Part shown: piece after piece, positions 1-12,762 of the stretch | Layout: each line of letters opens with the position of its first letter | Numbering within the stretch: the stretch's first letter is position 1 | Source of the DNA: Prosapia bicincta | Lineage: Eukaryota > Arthropoda > Insecta > Hemiptera > Cercopidae | DNA length: 64,000 nucleotides | Direction: 5' to 3' | Assembly: GCA_036971475.1 (NCBI GenBank) | Contig: JBAIZL010000002.1 | Location: 165,328,714-165,392,713, forward strand | The notes under the pieces: generated by a model | Databases searched by the model: none | What the model saw: the letters and a program-made list of their open reading frames with translations, nothing else | Told to the model about the DNA's origin: nothing | Made by a program: the position numbers and the translations under genes

Positions 1-1904
1 GGACTTTGTGTTCTAGCAACATACGTTTTGTATTTTTAAAGGTATTTCTCCTTCTAAATCTAAATTACTTTTGTATTGTACGCTCTTATAAGAAATTACC
101 CACCTTCTTTTGCATTATATTTGCATAGCATAATTATCACATTCATTCATATAAATATATTAAAATTAATTATGAAAAAATTTTAAATTTGACTTTACAT
201 TCATAAGTTATTAAATACCAATTTATCTAAACCTAACGAAATATTACAAAGATCAGAACAACGGGTTTTATCCATAGCGTCTGGAAATAAGGATTGAAAA
301 ACTTAATAACCAGAGGTGGTGCTGACCGACATTAGCATTATGGCGTTTATGAGGGAGTTTATTAAACCTAAAATAACGTCCGTCGCTATACTTTCTTCAT
401 CAATAAAGTTTATTACATATCCTAATTTAATCACCTAATTTAAGCTATAGCGTGAGCAAACTCTCGTGGGCGCTACAGCGTGAACGTGACGGAAACCGGA
501 CGAATATCTTTGTAGAAAACATACATAATTACCTTCGGGCTACCTTCGGTAACAGTCGCCACCGAGAAAACACCGGGAATACTAAAGAGAAAAATAGCTT
601 TGTGAAATATAAGAAATAAAAGGCTCTAAAAATTTAATATAATCGTGGTTTAAAATAAATAGTGAACACCAAAACTATTTTGTAGTTTCTTTAAGGTTAA
701 TAGAGATCTTTCAAAATTATTCCGAAAGAGAAGGTTGGAAATTATGATAGAAAAAGTTTTCACTTTTAAGATTTAATTCGTTGCCTTAGCTTGGCTGTCA
801 CTTGCCTCGCTGCCGGGTGCCAAGACGGCATTATATTGTTCTGACAGATCCTCGGCCAGTGACGTATCTGTGCTTTACAAAGGTGTTCAGTTTATTCGTA
901 CATTGTCTCTTAACACTCGTAAGAAATGGGATAATGTGTTCTTCAAATAAACCCTTATAAATTTAAATACTATAATGTATAACGTTAGTTTCTATCAGTA
1001 AAGGCTTGCAATAATGACTTCATGGATGTTGCTTAGGCTCTGAAACATCATCATTCGGCGCTAGTCACCCGTTAATCGGATACGTCGTAACGGACCGGTA
1101 GGCAATTTGGAAAGTCACCTTTACAATCGCCAGCATGTTTATTTACTCTATAAATATTCTGTTATGTTTACAGATCTATATCTACACATGTAGCTCTATA
1201 TAAAATCATATTTACAAAGTTGCTTAACTTACGCACTTGTGATACGCTTACATGGGATAAGGTTCAAAACACTATCATGATAGTTTTTTTTCTGAATACC
1301 TGAAAGTTGTGATCGTTGTTTACATTTGCAAAACAAAAATTAAAAATACGGAAGTAAAAAATAATACTAGTTTTACAATCAGCAAACAATGTTATATTCC
1401 CTAATGCTATTGTTTTGAAAAATCGGTAGACAGATGTATATGCATCATTTATTAGGTGAAAAAGGTAAAATAAATAATTGAGCTTCAAATGAGTGTCTCT
1501 TAAAGTTAGTTTCTCGTAAATGGGTTTTAGGAAATATATGATTTTTTTCTCATAACCGAAACCCTAAGAACTAAACGTATGTTTACTATTTTTGCAGGCA
1601 AGGAAGGGTTAGTAATGCATGATTCTATCAACCAAAATTTTCAAAAAGATGATTTATTCTCGAAAAATACAAAGACTTTAATAATATCACTTCAATATAG
1701 TATTCAGTAAAATATTTTCATTTGGTATTGTTATATTAGAAGCATAAATAAAAATTAACTCAAGTTTCAAATACAATTGTTATAATTTTGAAAGAATGTA
1801 TTTTCATTTATAATATCAAGAACATAAATTCAATAAATTTTTATTGTATTATAATAAAAGCATGTAATATTCCTTTTTGAATAACTAACAGTAAAATTCT
1901 AAGG
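1..1904. other. AT-rich non-coding stretch
   Basis: No supported gene or recognised repeat. Two somewhat GC-richer islands stand out, about 300-590 and 780-880, but I find no long frame or known motif in either. The rest is AT-rich with short random frames only. Confidence 0.5.
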
Positions 1905-2181
1905 CAAATTATGAGGCTAAGTTATTACTAATGTCTCCCATCATACCACCAACATGGCTTAGCAGAGGTACAATAGAGCCGCCTTAAATGGTGCCGTACA
2001 ATATTCAGGAGGTAATTGTGCTAGGCATTGTGTCCAACCGCCCATTATTACACTATGGCTCTAAGGCTTAGTCGAACTGTTGGTTAAAAATACATAATGT
2101 TTTAGCCGCTACCAGGGATCTAACCCACGATCATTAGGTTAGTATTAAAGTTCTCTATGCACTACACTGTTCAGTCACTTA
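1905..2181 (-). repeat. tRNA-derived SINE-like repeat
   Basis: Read on the minus strand, the head (about 2172 down to 2105) resembles a tRNA. An A-box-like stretch lies at 2152-2167 and a B-box-like GGGTTAGATCCC at 2115-2126, spaced as in RNA polymerase III internal promoters. The body continues toward 1905 and is richer in GC than its surroundings. The tRNA fold is degenerate, so this is a SINE head and not a functional tRNA gene. Only one copy is recognised here, so the exact ends are guesses. Confidence 0.45.
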
Positions 2182-2500
2182 ATTAATTTGTTTTTATAAT
2201 AAAATATCACCATATTCCTTTTAAATGGATATTTTAGATTTAAAAATTCAGAGTGACTAACCTTTTTATATTAAATTTGCCATACAATTGTATTTTATAT
2301 TACAAAAACTGTAAGTAGAAAGTAAACCGGCCAAAACGTTTTTTTATAATATTGAGGTAATGTTTGATTATTTTTTACAAATTTACACTTTGATGAATGT
2401 TAATATGTATAACTTATTACTCGTAGCTGACGTCGAAGACGGACACAAAGTTTAATATTACTTGTAATACTCCAAAAGTTATACAAAATAGATCATACTT

Positions 2501-2722
2501 TTGTTGAGTTTAATGTGCCCGGATGAAGGAAAGTGTTGTACCCAGAAGCCTATTTGGTGGAACTATCTACAAAATGAGAGCAAAAAGGCAAAACTTAGAT
2601 GGATGGTTTGCACTCAGGATTCCAGAAACCTGCTGAATGTGAGGAACTGGAAAGCAGCAGCACAGGGTCGAGCTACCTGCCCAAGGCTCTTGCAAAGCGC
2701 GAAGATCTACACCCGAGTGTAG
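2501..2722 (+). pseudogene. Non-LTR retrotransposon ORF2, C-terminal remnant
   Basis: The frame ends at a TAG at 2720-2722 and carries the closing motif of many RTE/BovB-like and related LINE polyproteins: a basic KLRW block, then VRNWKAAAQGRA and RLLQSAK. In intact relatives this follows the reverse transcriptase and thumb, in the pattern RPKxRWxD...VRNWxxxAQDRxxWRxLLxxAK. Here the invariant Trp of the last block is replaced (ATCPRLL), and no RT domain lies upstream, so the copy is 5'-truncated and decayed. The stretch after the stop may be its 3' untranslated tail. The motif is seen directly; the clade is inferred. Confidence 0.6.
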
Positions 2723-3385
2723 TACCGTGGAAAAGAAGAAGGTTAGGTTTTAAATAATATTCTTTTTCTCTTTCTATATTGCTATTTTATCACTATTCAC
2801 TCCAATTTTATTCAATTATTAAAAATAACTTTAAAAATTATAATTAGTTTGATCCTTTCTTCGAATTTCAAACATTCACAATTTCTCTCTCTTTAATCCA
2901 AACCCAACCAAAAACAGTCATATTTTAATCAATAATCACAACTCTTGATAAAACATTGTCATGCAGACATTACAAACTACAACAAATTCCTCGTAGGCAG
3001 CTCGCCTGAGTCTGCATTCAGCTTATACTTTTTATACTACGCCCCTACTTCACTTATCTTTCGTTGAGGCTCTATTGCCGAATAAAAGAATATTCCATTT
3101 AACGATTGTTATGTCAAACCCATTTAGATTATCTCCTACATTAGCGAAACCTTATTTTGTTTTACTTAATAATTTGCTTTGAAAGATTTGTACATATATT
3201 TTTGAAAGTTTTATACACGATGTGGATATCGAATATTGAAAAATCTGTATAGGTATAGGCTAACTGAAGAACTGAATAAATATATTTTTAAATTTAATTT
3301 TAAATAATTAAATTAAAACTTATACTATCTGTTTAGAAGAGCCTTAAATACACTGCAAATTATACACAACAGTCTAATGAAGTAG

Positions 3386-3434
<49 letters not shown>

Positions 3435-6410
3435 TATATATATTGGCTTATTACAATATATTAACATGCTTGTTTTAAACCTTCTAATATAATACACATT
3501 CTGTAATTAATTAAATCTACTGTTCCTAGAGAGATGAAATGAAGTTTGTCACTGTACTTTTGATTAGTAAATTATTCAAAATCAATAAAATTGGTAAACT
3601 TTATACAGGAATAATTAAACACCAGGAAATAATTTACCATCACTTTATTTAAACGTAAAGAAGCCTGTTTTACAATTTAATTACAGTGTGGCTTTTAAAT
3701 GTTCTTTTTTACAAATCCTCTCATAAAATGAACTTTAACATGATTTGAATAGATTCGTATATTTAAAATGTTTGACTATCAAACTCCAGATTATTAATAC
3801 AATAGTAATAATTTGATGTAAAATATTCGTCTTCTTTGTTACGCACGATGAGATTCTTGAGTCACTTCATCGTGGCAAATATAAACTGGATTAATATGAT
3901 TATTAAATCAAAAACATGCAGATTTCTTGTACTAAAACCTGTAGTAATTGCACCACAGATGATGAGTACAAATAAACTATCAAAACAAACACATCTTTAT
4001 GATTATATTTATGTTCAAAATTGAAAACGATTATAAAAGATACATTTTTAACTTACTCTAGCAAGATGTTAGGACGAGAAGATAAAATGTTTGAACTACA
4101 TAAGGGATACGTGTAGGACTTCGACCATGAAATAAACAGTGTGCCTGCTTCATCAATATTTGCTAGAGAAAAAAACCTTAAATTATAACACATTATGAAG
4201 TAATATTGCATTAAATGTTATCCAATTTTTTACATTTTGCGTTGGATAAGATTTAGCTCCCTTGGAATTCCAATACTCGAAACCATCTCCAGAATTAGGG
4301 TTATATATATAACCATAGGTATAAGATTTATTGCATTGTTACATATCTATCTGCAGATACTCTAAACACTAGTTTTTTGTAAACTTGAAAATAATCTCCG
4401 AATGTCCTAAATATAGTCTAATTCAGAAAGATTTAAGCGTTGAGCAGGCGCGTATTCCGATATTACGATACCGGGTGCTTAGGTGTACTCTGTACCGCTA
4501 ACATTAGGACGTCTCAATTCTTTATAAAAACGCTTATAATATTTGGTTTTGTTATTATTGATTTTATTGGTCAGTATTTAAAATTATCAAGAATAATTTT
4601 ATTACAATATTATATTTATAATTCATTACAATCTTTAGTTATCAGGTATTTTATGAAGCGAGTACAATTATTTATAATACGAATGTAAAAAACGAGTTAC
4701 AACTGAACAGTAAAATAAATGTAATATTTTAGTAACACAATATAATTAGCTCCTAATATTTATTGTTATCATTAAAGAAATTGATTTTATGTTCAGCGTG
4801 AAAAGAGGATTCATGATTTTCTAATGCCATTTTAGGAGTAGTCGTCACCTGTTGACTGATCTGATTCACTGTTTTCTCTACCCTCTTATATCACTTCGAC
4901 TTCTTGATTCTCATCATCAGAATAGTTAACACACTTTCACGTTCTTCTTCTACATTTTCTTTTAAAACTTTATATAAAAGCAATTAAATGTCTTCGGGGT
5001 GATGAAACTTTTGATCTGCGTCAGCTCTGCAACGTGAATTTTATCCAAATTACTTTGAAGAATGGAACTTGTGAAAAATATTGACAGCAGAATTTGTGAT
5101 AATACGCACCGATAAAAAGTGTAAAGTTTTAGAGCTTTCGAAAATAATTTCAGTTATTTTCAGATGTCAGTCGTTAAAGTAAAATCTATTTGAAATGTAT
5201 CTCTACTGGATTCATGAAAGAGCAAAACTCACGAGAAATGAAGTAAACGTGAACAAAGAGTAGCATGTATATAGAAATAATAATTTCATAACAGCAGATT
5301 GATCTAACTGAATAAGTAACGTATTATGAATATAGTAGTATACATCATAGACTAATCACAATGCAAAGAACAAGACCCACAGCGGAATAGGTACCGCATA
5401 ATGTAGTTGTAGTCTTCACAGCTCAATAGCAAATAAACTATTGAAAGAAAATCAGATAAAGCCTCGCATCTCGTAGATAACATAAGGAACAGTGAATACT
5501 CAACATCTCAGAATAATTCATAGGGTAATTGCAGAATAGAATATTTTTATGAGCTACGAGGAGCTGATGAACGAAGTATCGCACTGTGTCCGCTCAACGG
5601 CTAGAATAATCCCTAAGAAACCATTTAAATATAAGTTATTAAAATATGCTTTTTTTCATAAAAGTCTTATTCAACATGTTTCAAATTTTATGTTTGTTAA
5701 AAAGCATTTCATAGTGTACTTGTTTTGTACTTTTACTTAAAATATTTTAAGGTTAATAAAATATGGTAATAACAAAATATGCTTTGTGGACCGAATAAAA
5801 CGTTTGAGCGTTTTACCGTGTGCATTTCGATAACAAAATTGTAAAATTTTGCATTTAGTTCTCTAGCAGTTTATTCAAACACTGTCACTATTTTTACTCT
5901 TATTGCTCTCTCAATTAAATTTCAATTTTAATTCAAATGTCACTATTTTCAACTGTCAACAAACAATGGTTGTCTTTATTTGAAAATTTACCCCTTTAAA
6001 AATTTTATTTTAGTCACTGTTCAATTTCTCCACTTCTAACTGAATCCATTTTTAAAACGCCTTTTAATTAACCGAATCTTCTTTGTTTGCGAACTCCCAG
6101 TCCTTACTATAAATTTGTAGAAAATCGCTTTTGGATTGTTTTCCCTTCAAAAGGGTTTCTGAAAAGCACAAAACTACATCTTAGCCCCACAATCTAACTC
6201 ATTAGCCCTGCATTCTTTTGTTTATGTACACTTTGAAAAATTCAACACTTTTACAAAGCGGAGTGAAATTACACGACTGTGCTGCGCGAACTTTGGAACC
6301 ATACTAACATCTCCTTTGGCTCTTCCAACGCATAACGCTTTCACCTTTGGTCAATCCTTAGCCAATCGCGAAACGGCTCGATGAGTCGTGATCTGCACGT
6401 CGGATGCTCA
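2723..6410. other. Non-coding stretch
   Basis: Just after the LINE remnant, 2760-3110 is pyrimidine-rich and could be its 3' untranslated region. A (TA)n tract lies at 3388-3444. Around 4850-5050 the minus strand has a short acidic, Ser/Asp-rich frame interrupted by stops, not assigned. From about 5860 to 6400 the composition is again C/T-rich on the plus strand. No gene is supported. Confidence 0.5.
3388..3444. repeat. (TA)n microsatellite
   Basis: Near-perfect TA dinucleotide tract with one interruption near its right end. Confidence 0.95.
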
Positions 6411-6659
6411 TCATATCCTGCCACTCTTCAAAATCGTTATCCATACTGTGGTCGAAAATTCTTTAAATTTCTTAATTTCGCAGAAAATTTTGCCTCCATC
6501 GATGTTTTTCTTCTCTCCATTTTCCACTTGTTTTACTGTGTCTGCTAGATTGTCGATGATCTCTACCTTGATTTCACTTTTTCTGCCTCTTTTAAATTTA
6601 TAAAATCCCTTATCCCTGCTAATGACTTCGTCTATATTAATTTTAACTGCTAAAATTAT
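6411..6659 (-). pseudogene. Unrecognised coding-like ORF remnant
   Basis: The minus strand is open for 82 codons between a TAA at 6660-6662 and a TGA at 6411-6413, without a clear start codon. The translation is lysine- and glutamate-rich and looks protein-like (for example DEVISRDKGFYKFKRG, then KVEIIDNLADTV, then KFKEF), unlike the low-complexity products usual in this AT-rich DNA. In another frame just downstream there is EEWQDMMSIRRADHD, suggesting a frameshifted continuation. I do not recognise the family. It could be a mobile-element ORF fragment or an isolated exon. No function is proposed. Confidence 0.35.
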
Positions 6660-6799
6660 TTATTCTTATGCTTAAGGCATTTCACCCATGCCTCATGCCT
6701 CGGTTCTACGAATTTAAATTATTTAAAATACTTAAATTTAAACCTTCTATTGTAACACCTAAATGTCACATTTTACCCCGTTATGACACACACACTGAC

Positions 6800-6841
6800 A
6801 TATATATATATGTATATATGAATATATATATATATATATAT
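6800..6841. repeat. (TA)n microsatellite, left of foldback element
   Basis: TA dinucleotide tract with a few G interruptions, about 50 bp left of the inverted-repeat element. Confidence 0.9.
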
Positions 6842-6892
6842 TTAGGTTAGTTTTGGTTGGTAAAGATTATTTATATTTTTTGGACTAGGAGA

Positions 6893-7476
6893 CTGACAGA
6901 CTTACCTTGGTAAGAGTCCACACTGTAGTCTTGAAATAGAAACACATAAAAGCACTTAAACAATGATATATTTCAACCACACAGTGATCTTTGTCAATCG
7001 AAGAGAAAACAAAAAGAAATATGAGAGAATGAAATAAAATAATTGTAATCACAGATTGTGTAGAGTAGAAATCAGATGTCACAGATGCACAGATTAAAGA
7101 TATATATATATATATATATTGTTTCCATGAGCATATGAGTGATTATAGTTTATATAAGTCTGTCAGGGGAAAGGAGATTTTTTTTTTCAAATAGCCTTAT
7201 CTCTTTTCCCCTGACAGACTTATATAAACTATAATGACTCATATGCTCATGGAAACAATATATATATCTTTAATCTGTGCATCTGTGACATTTGATTTCT
7301 ACTCTACACAATCTGTGATTACAATTATTTTATTTCATTCTCTCATATTTCTTTTCGTGTTTTCTCTTCGATTGACAAAGACCACTGTGTGGTTGAAATA
7401 TATCATTGTTCAAGTGCTTTTATGTGTTTCTATTTCCAGACTACAGTGTGGACTCTTACCAAGGTAAGTCTGTCAG
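6893..7476. mobile_element. Foldback (palindromic) element in TA microsatellites
   Basis: Two inverted arms, 6893-7166 and 7211-7476, are nearly identical when one is reverse-complemented. Similarity extends slightly beyond both outer ends and into the short T-rich spacer between them. Each arm is itself bounded by the inverted 12-mer CTGACAGACTTA / TAAGTCTGTCAG, so the structure looks like two copies of a roughly 270-bp unit placed head to head. The left arm carries an internal TA tract at 7103-7120 that is shorter in the right arm. TA microsatellites lie on both outer sides. No transposase is encoded; the open frames inside are mirror images of each other and do not resemble known proteins. 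Confidence 0.7.
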
Positions 7477-7496
7477 TCTCCTAGTTCAAAAAATCT

Positions 7497-7524
7497 ATAT
7501 ATATATATATATATATATATAACC

Positions 7525-7567
<43 letters not shown>
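7497..7567. repeat. (TA)n microsatellite, right of foldback element
   Basis: Interrupted TA tract directly right of the foldback element. Confidence 0.9.
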
Positions 7568-7572
<5 letters not shown>

Positions 7573-7863
7573 TAGGTTTTCTTGTAAAATAATCAAAACA
7601 ACTGAGAATATACAATAATTAATTATTAATTGTTATTTTTTAAAAGTTTTTCGTTGATAATGAATTCCAATATCATAAGGAATAAATAATGCAATTATGC
7701 AAGATACAACACTTGTTAGATTCATGAGTAAATATAACATATATTATTTAGCTTGCATTATTGCATTATTCATTCATGATGATGATTGAAATATTTGCCT
7801 ACGATAGGCTGTGAATAATGAAAATTCTTGGTATTTTTCGTATTTGTATATACTTAGTTGTTT

Positions 7864-7867
<4 letters not shown>

Positions 7868-7931
<64 letters not shown>
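7868..7931. repeat. (TA)n microsatellite
   Basis: Near-perfect TA dinucleotide tract. Confidence 0.95.
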
Positions 7932-7934
<3 letters not shown>

Positions 7935-8538
7935 ATATTATGAAAATCTATTTGTTTTATTAAAAGTTATGAAATTTAATAAAATTTAAAAACTGAACTT
8001 TTTACCAGCTAGAAATAACATTTATAACAATTTTTTTTATCGAAGTAACAAGACAATTCTGGTTAACATCAGTAAACAATCTTTTATTCTGTGATTCCCA
8101 TACGTAAAGACGTCAGACATTCTATATATAATAGGTGTAGTGTATCTACAGCATATGCTATTTAAATATAATGGTTTGTCACACAAAGTAAGTCGTCAGC
8201 GCTACGTTTTTTACTCTAGACATGGCTTTAATTGATGTGTTGTGCGATGCCAACTTGGATACAGCATCGTAGGATACTAGCTTCTAAAGTGTAAAATAAA
8301 GTAGTGCCTATGGGAATATAAATAAAAAGTTGAATGATGTTTTTAAATATAACAAAAACCGCTAAAATTCTCCTCTTGGATATACATTATTTTTATATCA
8401 AAATAGCAATTTTTTAACACATTCATTTCTTTAACTTTACACTAATTGTTGATACTTTGACAAAAAGAAATACGTTTCAAAATTCCCTGTATTTCAAAAC
8501 GTATAACAGTTTTGGAGGGGGAGAATAAAAGATTAATC

Positions 8539-8598
8539 AATTCGCAGATTGATTAATGGCACCAGATGGACTAATAAACGTTAATCAATCTGCGAATT
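8539..8598. repeat. Perfect 18-bp inverted repeat
   Basis: 8539-8556 and 8581-8598 are perfect reverse complements (AATTCGCAGATTGATTAA on the left), separated by a 24-base loop. The pair could form a cruciform or hairpin. It does not end in a T run that would suggest a simple terminator, and no gene is adjacent. Confidence 0.8.
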
Positions 8599-8889
8599 TA
8601 CTGAAAAATATAGAAACACTTCATACAAGGCGATGAACTCAGTCACTATACGTTACCTACTACTGTCGTTTCCCCATGACAAGTATGGATTTAAGGTAAA
8701 TTTAAAAAAAAAAGATATTACGAATCAAATGAACTGATAGATTTTATAATAGATTTCATTCGAAATTATATTATCTAACTTTTAATTATGCAATAGAACA
8801 GAGACAAAAAAAATTACTCTAGGTTACCTCTTCTGTTGAAAAACATATTTTTGTTTATAGTGTAATTCAACCTATAGCCAGTAATGGTT

Positions 8890-9150
8890 GGTATTGACTT
8901 ACCTAATGTTAAAACGAAGTCAGTTTACGCTTAAATATGAAATATGTTTAAAGGTGGTATACAACTATGTATATTTATTAAATTTATCATTTTTTTAACA
9001 GTGGGGAACGATTATTTTCTAGTGTGTTTCAAATTATATAAATCCTTACCAACTTGAATGTATATATCTCGTAAATGAGATAAAAACCAAAAGATATGAT
9101 TTTTAGTAATGTATTACCAGATTTAAAGTAAAGTTAACTTATTAAAATTT
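8890..9150 (+). repeat. Dispersed repeat family R1, copy 1
   Basis: This stretch matches, in inverse orientation, 11450-11700. Shared blocks include TTAAAACGA..GTCA, a TATTTATTAAATTTAT block, TGTTTCAAAT..T and CTCGTAAATGAGATAAAAA in the same order and spacing. The copies are moderately diverged. No coding capacity is seen. Confidence 0.65.
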
Positions 9151-11449
9151 ATTATTAAAATTAATTAAATTATTATTTTTTGTTTTTATTATCAACGTCT
9201 TACTCTCTTATTTTATCTGTATTTACAATCTACTATTTTCATACGTGATAACCGTAGTGTTTTCTAAGAGTCCTAAAATTATAGTAATTATATTTTAAAT
9301 GATACATTTTTAATAATCATACCTTATCAAAGTCGTAAATGTTAAATCATTTTCTTTGATTAATTATGGATGATCGGTTGTTAAATGATTCGCTTATTTT
9401 TGTAATTTTTATTACAATGATACACTTTTTCAATTAACTCCTAACCTTGTAAAAATCTACAAATTCCGGAACACAGTTTAATCTTTGAAAACACAGGTCC
9501 CACCCCGGTAGGCATTACTCTCTTTTATTACTTAGTGGAGAGATATATGTGGTCAGTAACGCCCCCGTAGTAGAACATTTTGTCCGCTCTAGCCTTGTTT
9601 AACATCTGATAATATTTGCTGTTAAATTCCAGTATAATAATTTCACCATTTTTCTAGAATTTCATTCCGTAATTATTACTTTACTAATTATTAATGTCAC
9701 TTTAAATAGAGTGAATTTTTTAGGGTTTATCCGTAATGAAAATATGCAAATCCGTTGTTTCCGATTGGAGTGAAACATCCATCAGCTTTCATATAATTTC
9801 AAAGAATGAAATTCATAAATCTATATGAAAACTTCAGAATTTCACACTGTTAAATTTCTTCTTCAAGAGTGTAGTAAACTGTCTCCAGAATGTGCCCGTT
9901 TAATCGTCCTTTTAGCTGCTTTTACAACTCTAGCTTTGCTGATGTCGTTTTAAATGCTGACAAATTCTCTCTAAATATTAAAATTTATTGATTACTATAA
10001 CCTAACAATGACTACGGTTAACATAGTAAATAGATGAACTATCCCTTTTTTTAGTAGACAAATTACATTATTATTTATACTTAATAAAACATATTTAGGA
10101 ATTTTCGTTTTGGTAAGGTGGTCTAAACCAAAACTATTTATCTGATAAGAGATGAAACATTTAAATTTTTAAATCCTATAATAATGTAATTATTTCACCA
10201 AGGATTAAAACTAAATCTCATTTAAAGTGACTAGAAAAAGTTATCAGGGGAAAAACAATCGGGATCGAGCAGGAGAGAGAGAGAGAGTGAGAGAGACAGA
10301 GAGGGATAGAGAGGGGCTAAAAGATCACTTCAGAAAGGGCAGAGATCTTTGCAAAAACAAGGAATAACAGATAAATATAGTGAAGAAAGGTTTGAATTTG
10401 TGTAACTATTTACTAAAACGTAAATAAATCATAGTATAACATATAAAAACCTGTCACATACGAAAAATATAATTACTATTATACTTTAGGTCTACTGGAT
10501 AGTTTTATAGAAACAATTTTATTTACCTGGGACTAATTTTGAAAGACTTTGCCGCCATTTTGTTTCATATTTAACAGTAATGGTTTTCATTTTAAAACGT
10601 TTATCTAGTGACTTTTAAATATATGTAATCGTTGGCAAACTGGTGCTTGCAAATGTAATTGTGCAAGAATACATATTCAAAAGTCGTTTTTTAGTCACTA
10701 AGTAATAATAAATCAAAGACAGGATCAAATCAGGAAGTTAGTGTTTATTCGTTTAGAAATATATTACAGATCCGTTTGACGGTTCGGTGTGAAGCTGAAT
10801 CACGAGATCTGATTCACTGGTTGCAACTGTCAATCGGATTTAATTTGACCTGAATTAGCGAGGAAGAAAAAAATGTAATCGTCGGCAACCGTTAACGTAA
10901 TTTTAAATAAATTTGGACCAGTTTTCCTCTTTGGAAGGTTTTCTGATATTTTTATGTTTTGAAATTTAATTTAAATGTACTTTTCAAAAGATTATAGTTT
11001 TTATTTTTGTATCTATACGTAAGTTTTAAATTGCATTATATATGATTAGGAATTATATTAACCAAATTTTATAATTCAAGAAACAATAAAAGAATGAAAT
11101 GTACAATTCAATGCTACCGCTACATTCAAAATCCTTTATATTCAGGAGTTTAGATGTAATTGACAGCGTTATCTAATAACATTCGAAAAAGGTTTCTATT
11201 ATTACATATGAACGAATGTATATTGAAGAATATTGTCTAGGAAAATAATAAAATTGTATAGAAAAGTAGTAAAATTTTTTTATTAAATTTTCTTTTTGTT
11301 GAAATACTTATAGTAAGTTGTACCTTTTTTTAAACATATTTTTTTTTTAAACTATAAATGAGTTTTTTTATTATTTAAAACCATATATTATCACTTGCTG
11401 TTATGCTACATGAATTAATCCTATAGTTTACACGTTTGACTTTCCTCAA
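9151..11449. other. Non-coding stretch
   Basis: No gene seen. A purine tract of (GA)n type lies at 10270-10316. Short GC-richer islands at 9480-9590 and 10770-10890 have no recognised content. TGTAATCG(T/C)(T/C)GGCAA occurs near 10624 and 10873, hinting at another diverged repeat pair. Confidence 0.5.
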
Positions 11450-11700
11450 CTTTAGTATCAAAAATTAATATGGTGACTAAAATAATTAACTTTGGGTTTT
11501 TATCTCATTTACGAGATAAATAAATAAAAGTTGCAAAGGCTTTACATCATTTGAAACATACTAGGAAAGAATCTTTTCCATAATGAAAAAAATAATAATA
11601 AATTTAATAAATATACAAAGTTTTTATACTAACTGTAAATAATTTTCATATTTAAAATGACGTCGTTTTAACAATGAGGTATTTTGTTAATACGGAACTT
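11450..11700 (-). repeat. Dispersed repeat family R1, copy 2
   Basis: Inverted counterpart of 8890-9150, with the same ordered blocks on the minus strand. The most conserved part is the CTCGTAAATGAGATAAAAA block, present here in reverse complement at about 11499-11518. Confidence 0.65.
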
Positions 11701-12762
11701 TAGAATTTGAGAAAAACTCTCGTTTTCAAATTTTTTATATTTGTGCGAGTTTATTGATTCATGCCATCGCAAATATTTCGCGGGGGCCTTGATTTGTGTT
11801 TGTAATTATTTTCGAACAGTCTACGCAAGCAATAACTTGGCTTTATCGAAATCCTGAAAAAAACCTGTTCTTTATAAATAATTGTAAAATATAAAAAGGA
11901 CCTTTGCGATTACCCTCCCGGAAAGTGACCCGATTTTGAACCATGGATGTATCGAAGCCCAAGAGAGGGTACAAGTTTATAAAATCCTTGAAATATAGGA
12001 AAGAATGTTAACATAAGCATAAATTAGGTTTTTATATAGATCATAAAAAAATGCAATATAAACAATTTTTTTAAAAACACAGAGAGATATGTAGGGATTT
12101 ATAATTTAGTATTCTTTTTCACAATTTACCCGATTAAGGGCAAAATATTAATAAAAACATTAGACATATATATATTAGCCCGTACTGTGTTCAAAGTAAC
12201 AATACAATATTCTTTACAAAAAATAATAACAAAAATGTACAATCGTGCATAGCCGACTTTGCATTATGGAACGTTGTTCTTGTGGTCTTTAACTAAAGAG
12301 AAAGGGTCAATATCTGGCAAATTATATATGTTTATTTATTTTCGGACCTGTAAATATGAGAAAAAGTCTAGAATTACGGGCAACTCAGGAATATAGTGAT
12401 GTTTTCTAATCAGAGAAACCGGTACAAACACACATGAGGTATTTGAAATCCATGAAAAAAAAGAGCCAACACGCAAAACTTCAATGCATTAATACCGATG
12501 GCAATAAAGGAGAAAAAAGTAATATGTGAATCAGGATACTAGAAGATAGATGATTTCCAAAAAATTGTCGTCCAGGAGATTTCTTACCACATCGTTTCTA
12601 ATTAAAAGGCAAACGAAGAACGTTATAACTTTACAATCGTAAAAATTTATACAGATACAAATTTATAAAATCAATTTAAAAATAAAAATTGATATCTCAC
12701 TATGTAGTTATATCTCACGTAAGGAATGTTTCTAATTATTAAAATACAAGATTCGGTTTACT
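11701..12762. other. Non-coding stretch
   Basis: No gene seen. A GC-richer interval lies at about 11755-11990 without recognisable content. Confidence 0.45.

Noticed and set aside
4850..5050. Acidic minus-strand stretch resembling a transposase N terminus
   Set aside because: Interrupted by several stops and low complexity; no downstream transposase motif, so it cannot be assigned.
6885..7467. Two similar 65-77 codon frames on opposite strands, suggesting a gene pair
   Set aside because: They are the same sequence in the two arms of a palindrome and have no protein motif.
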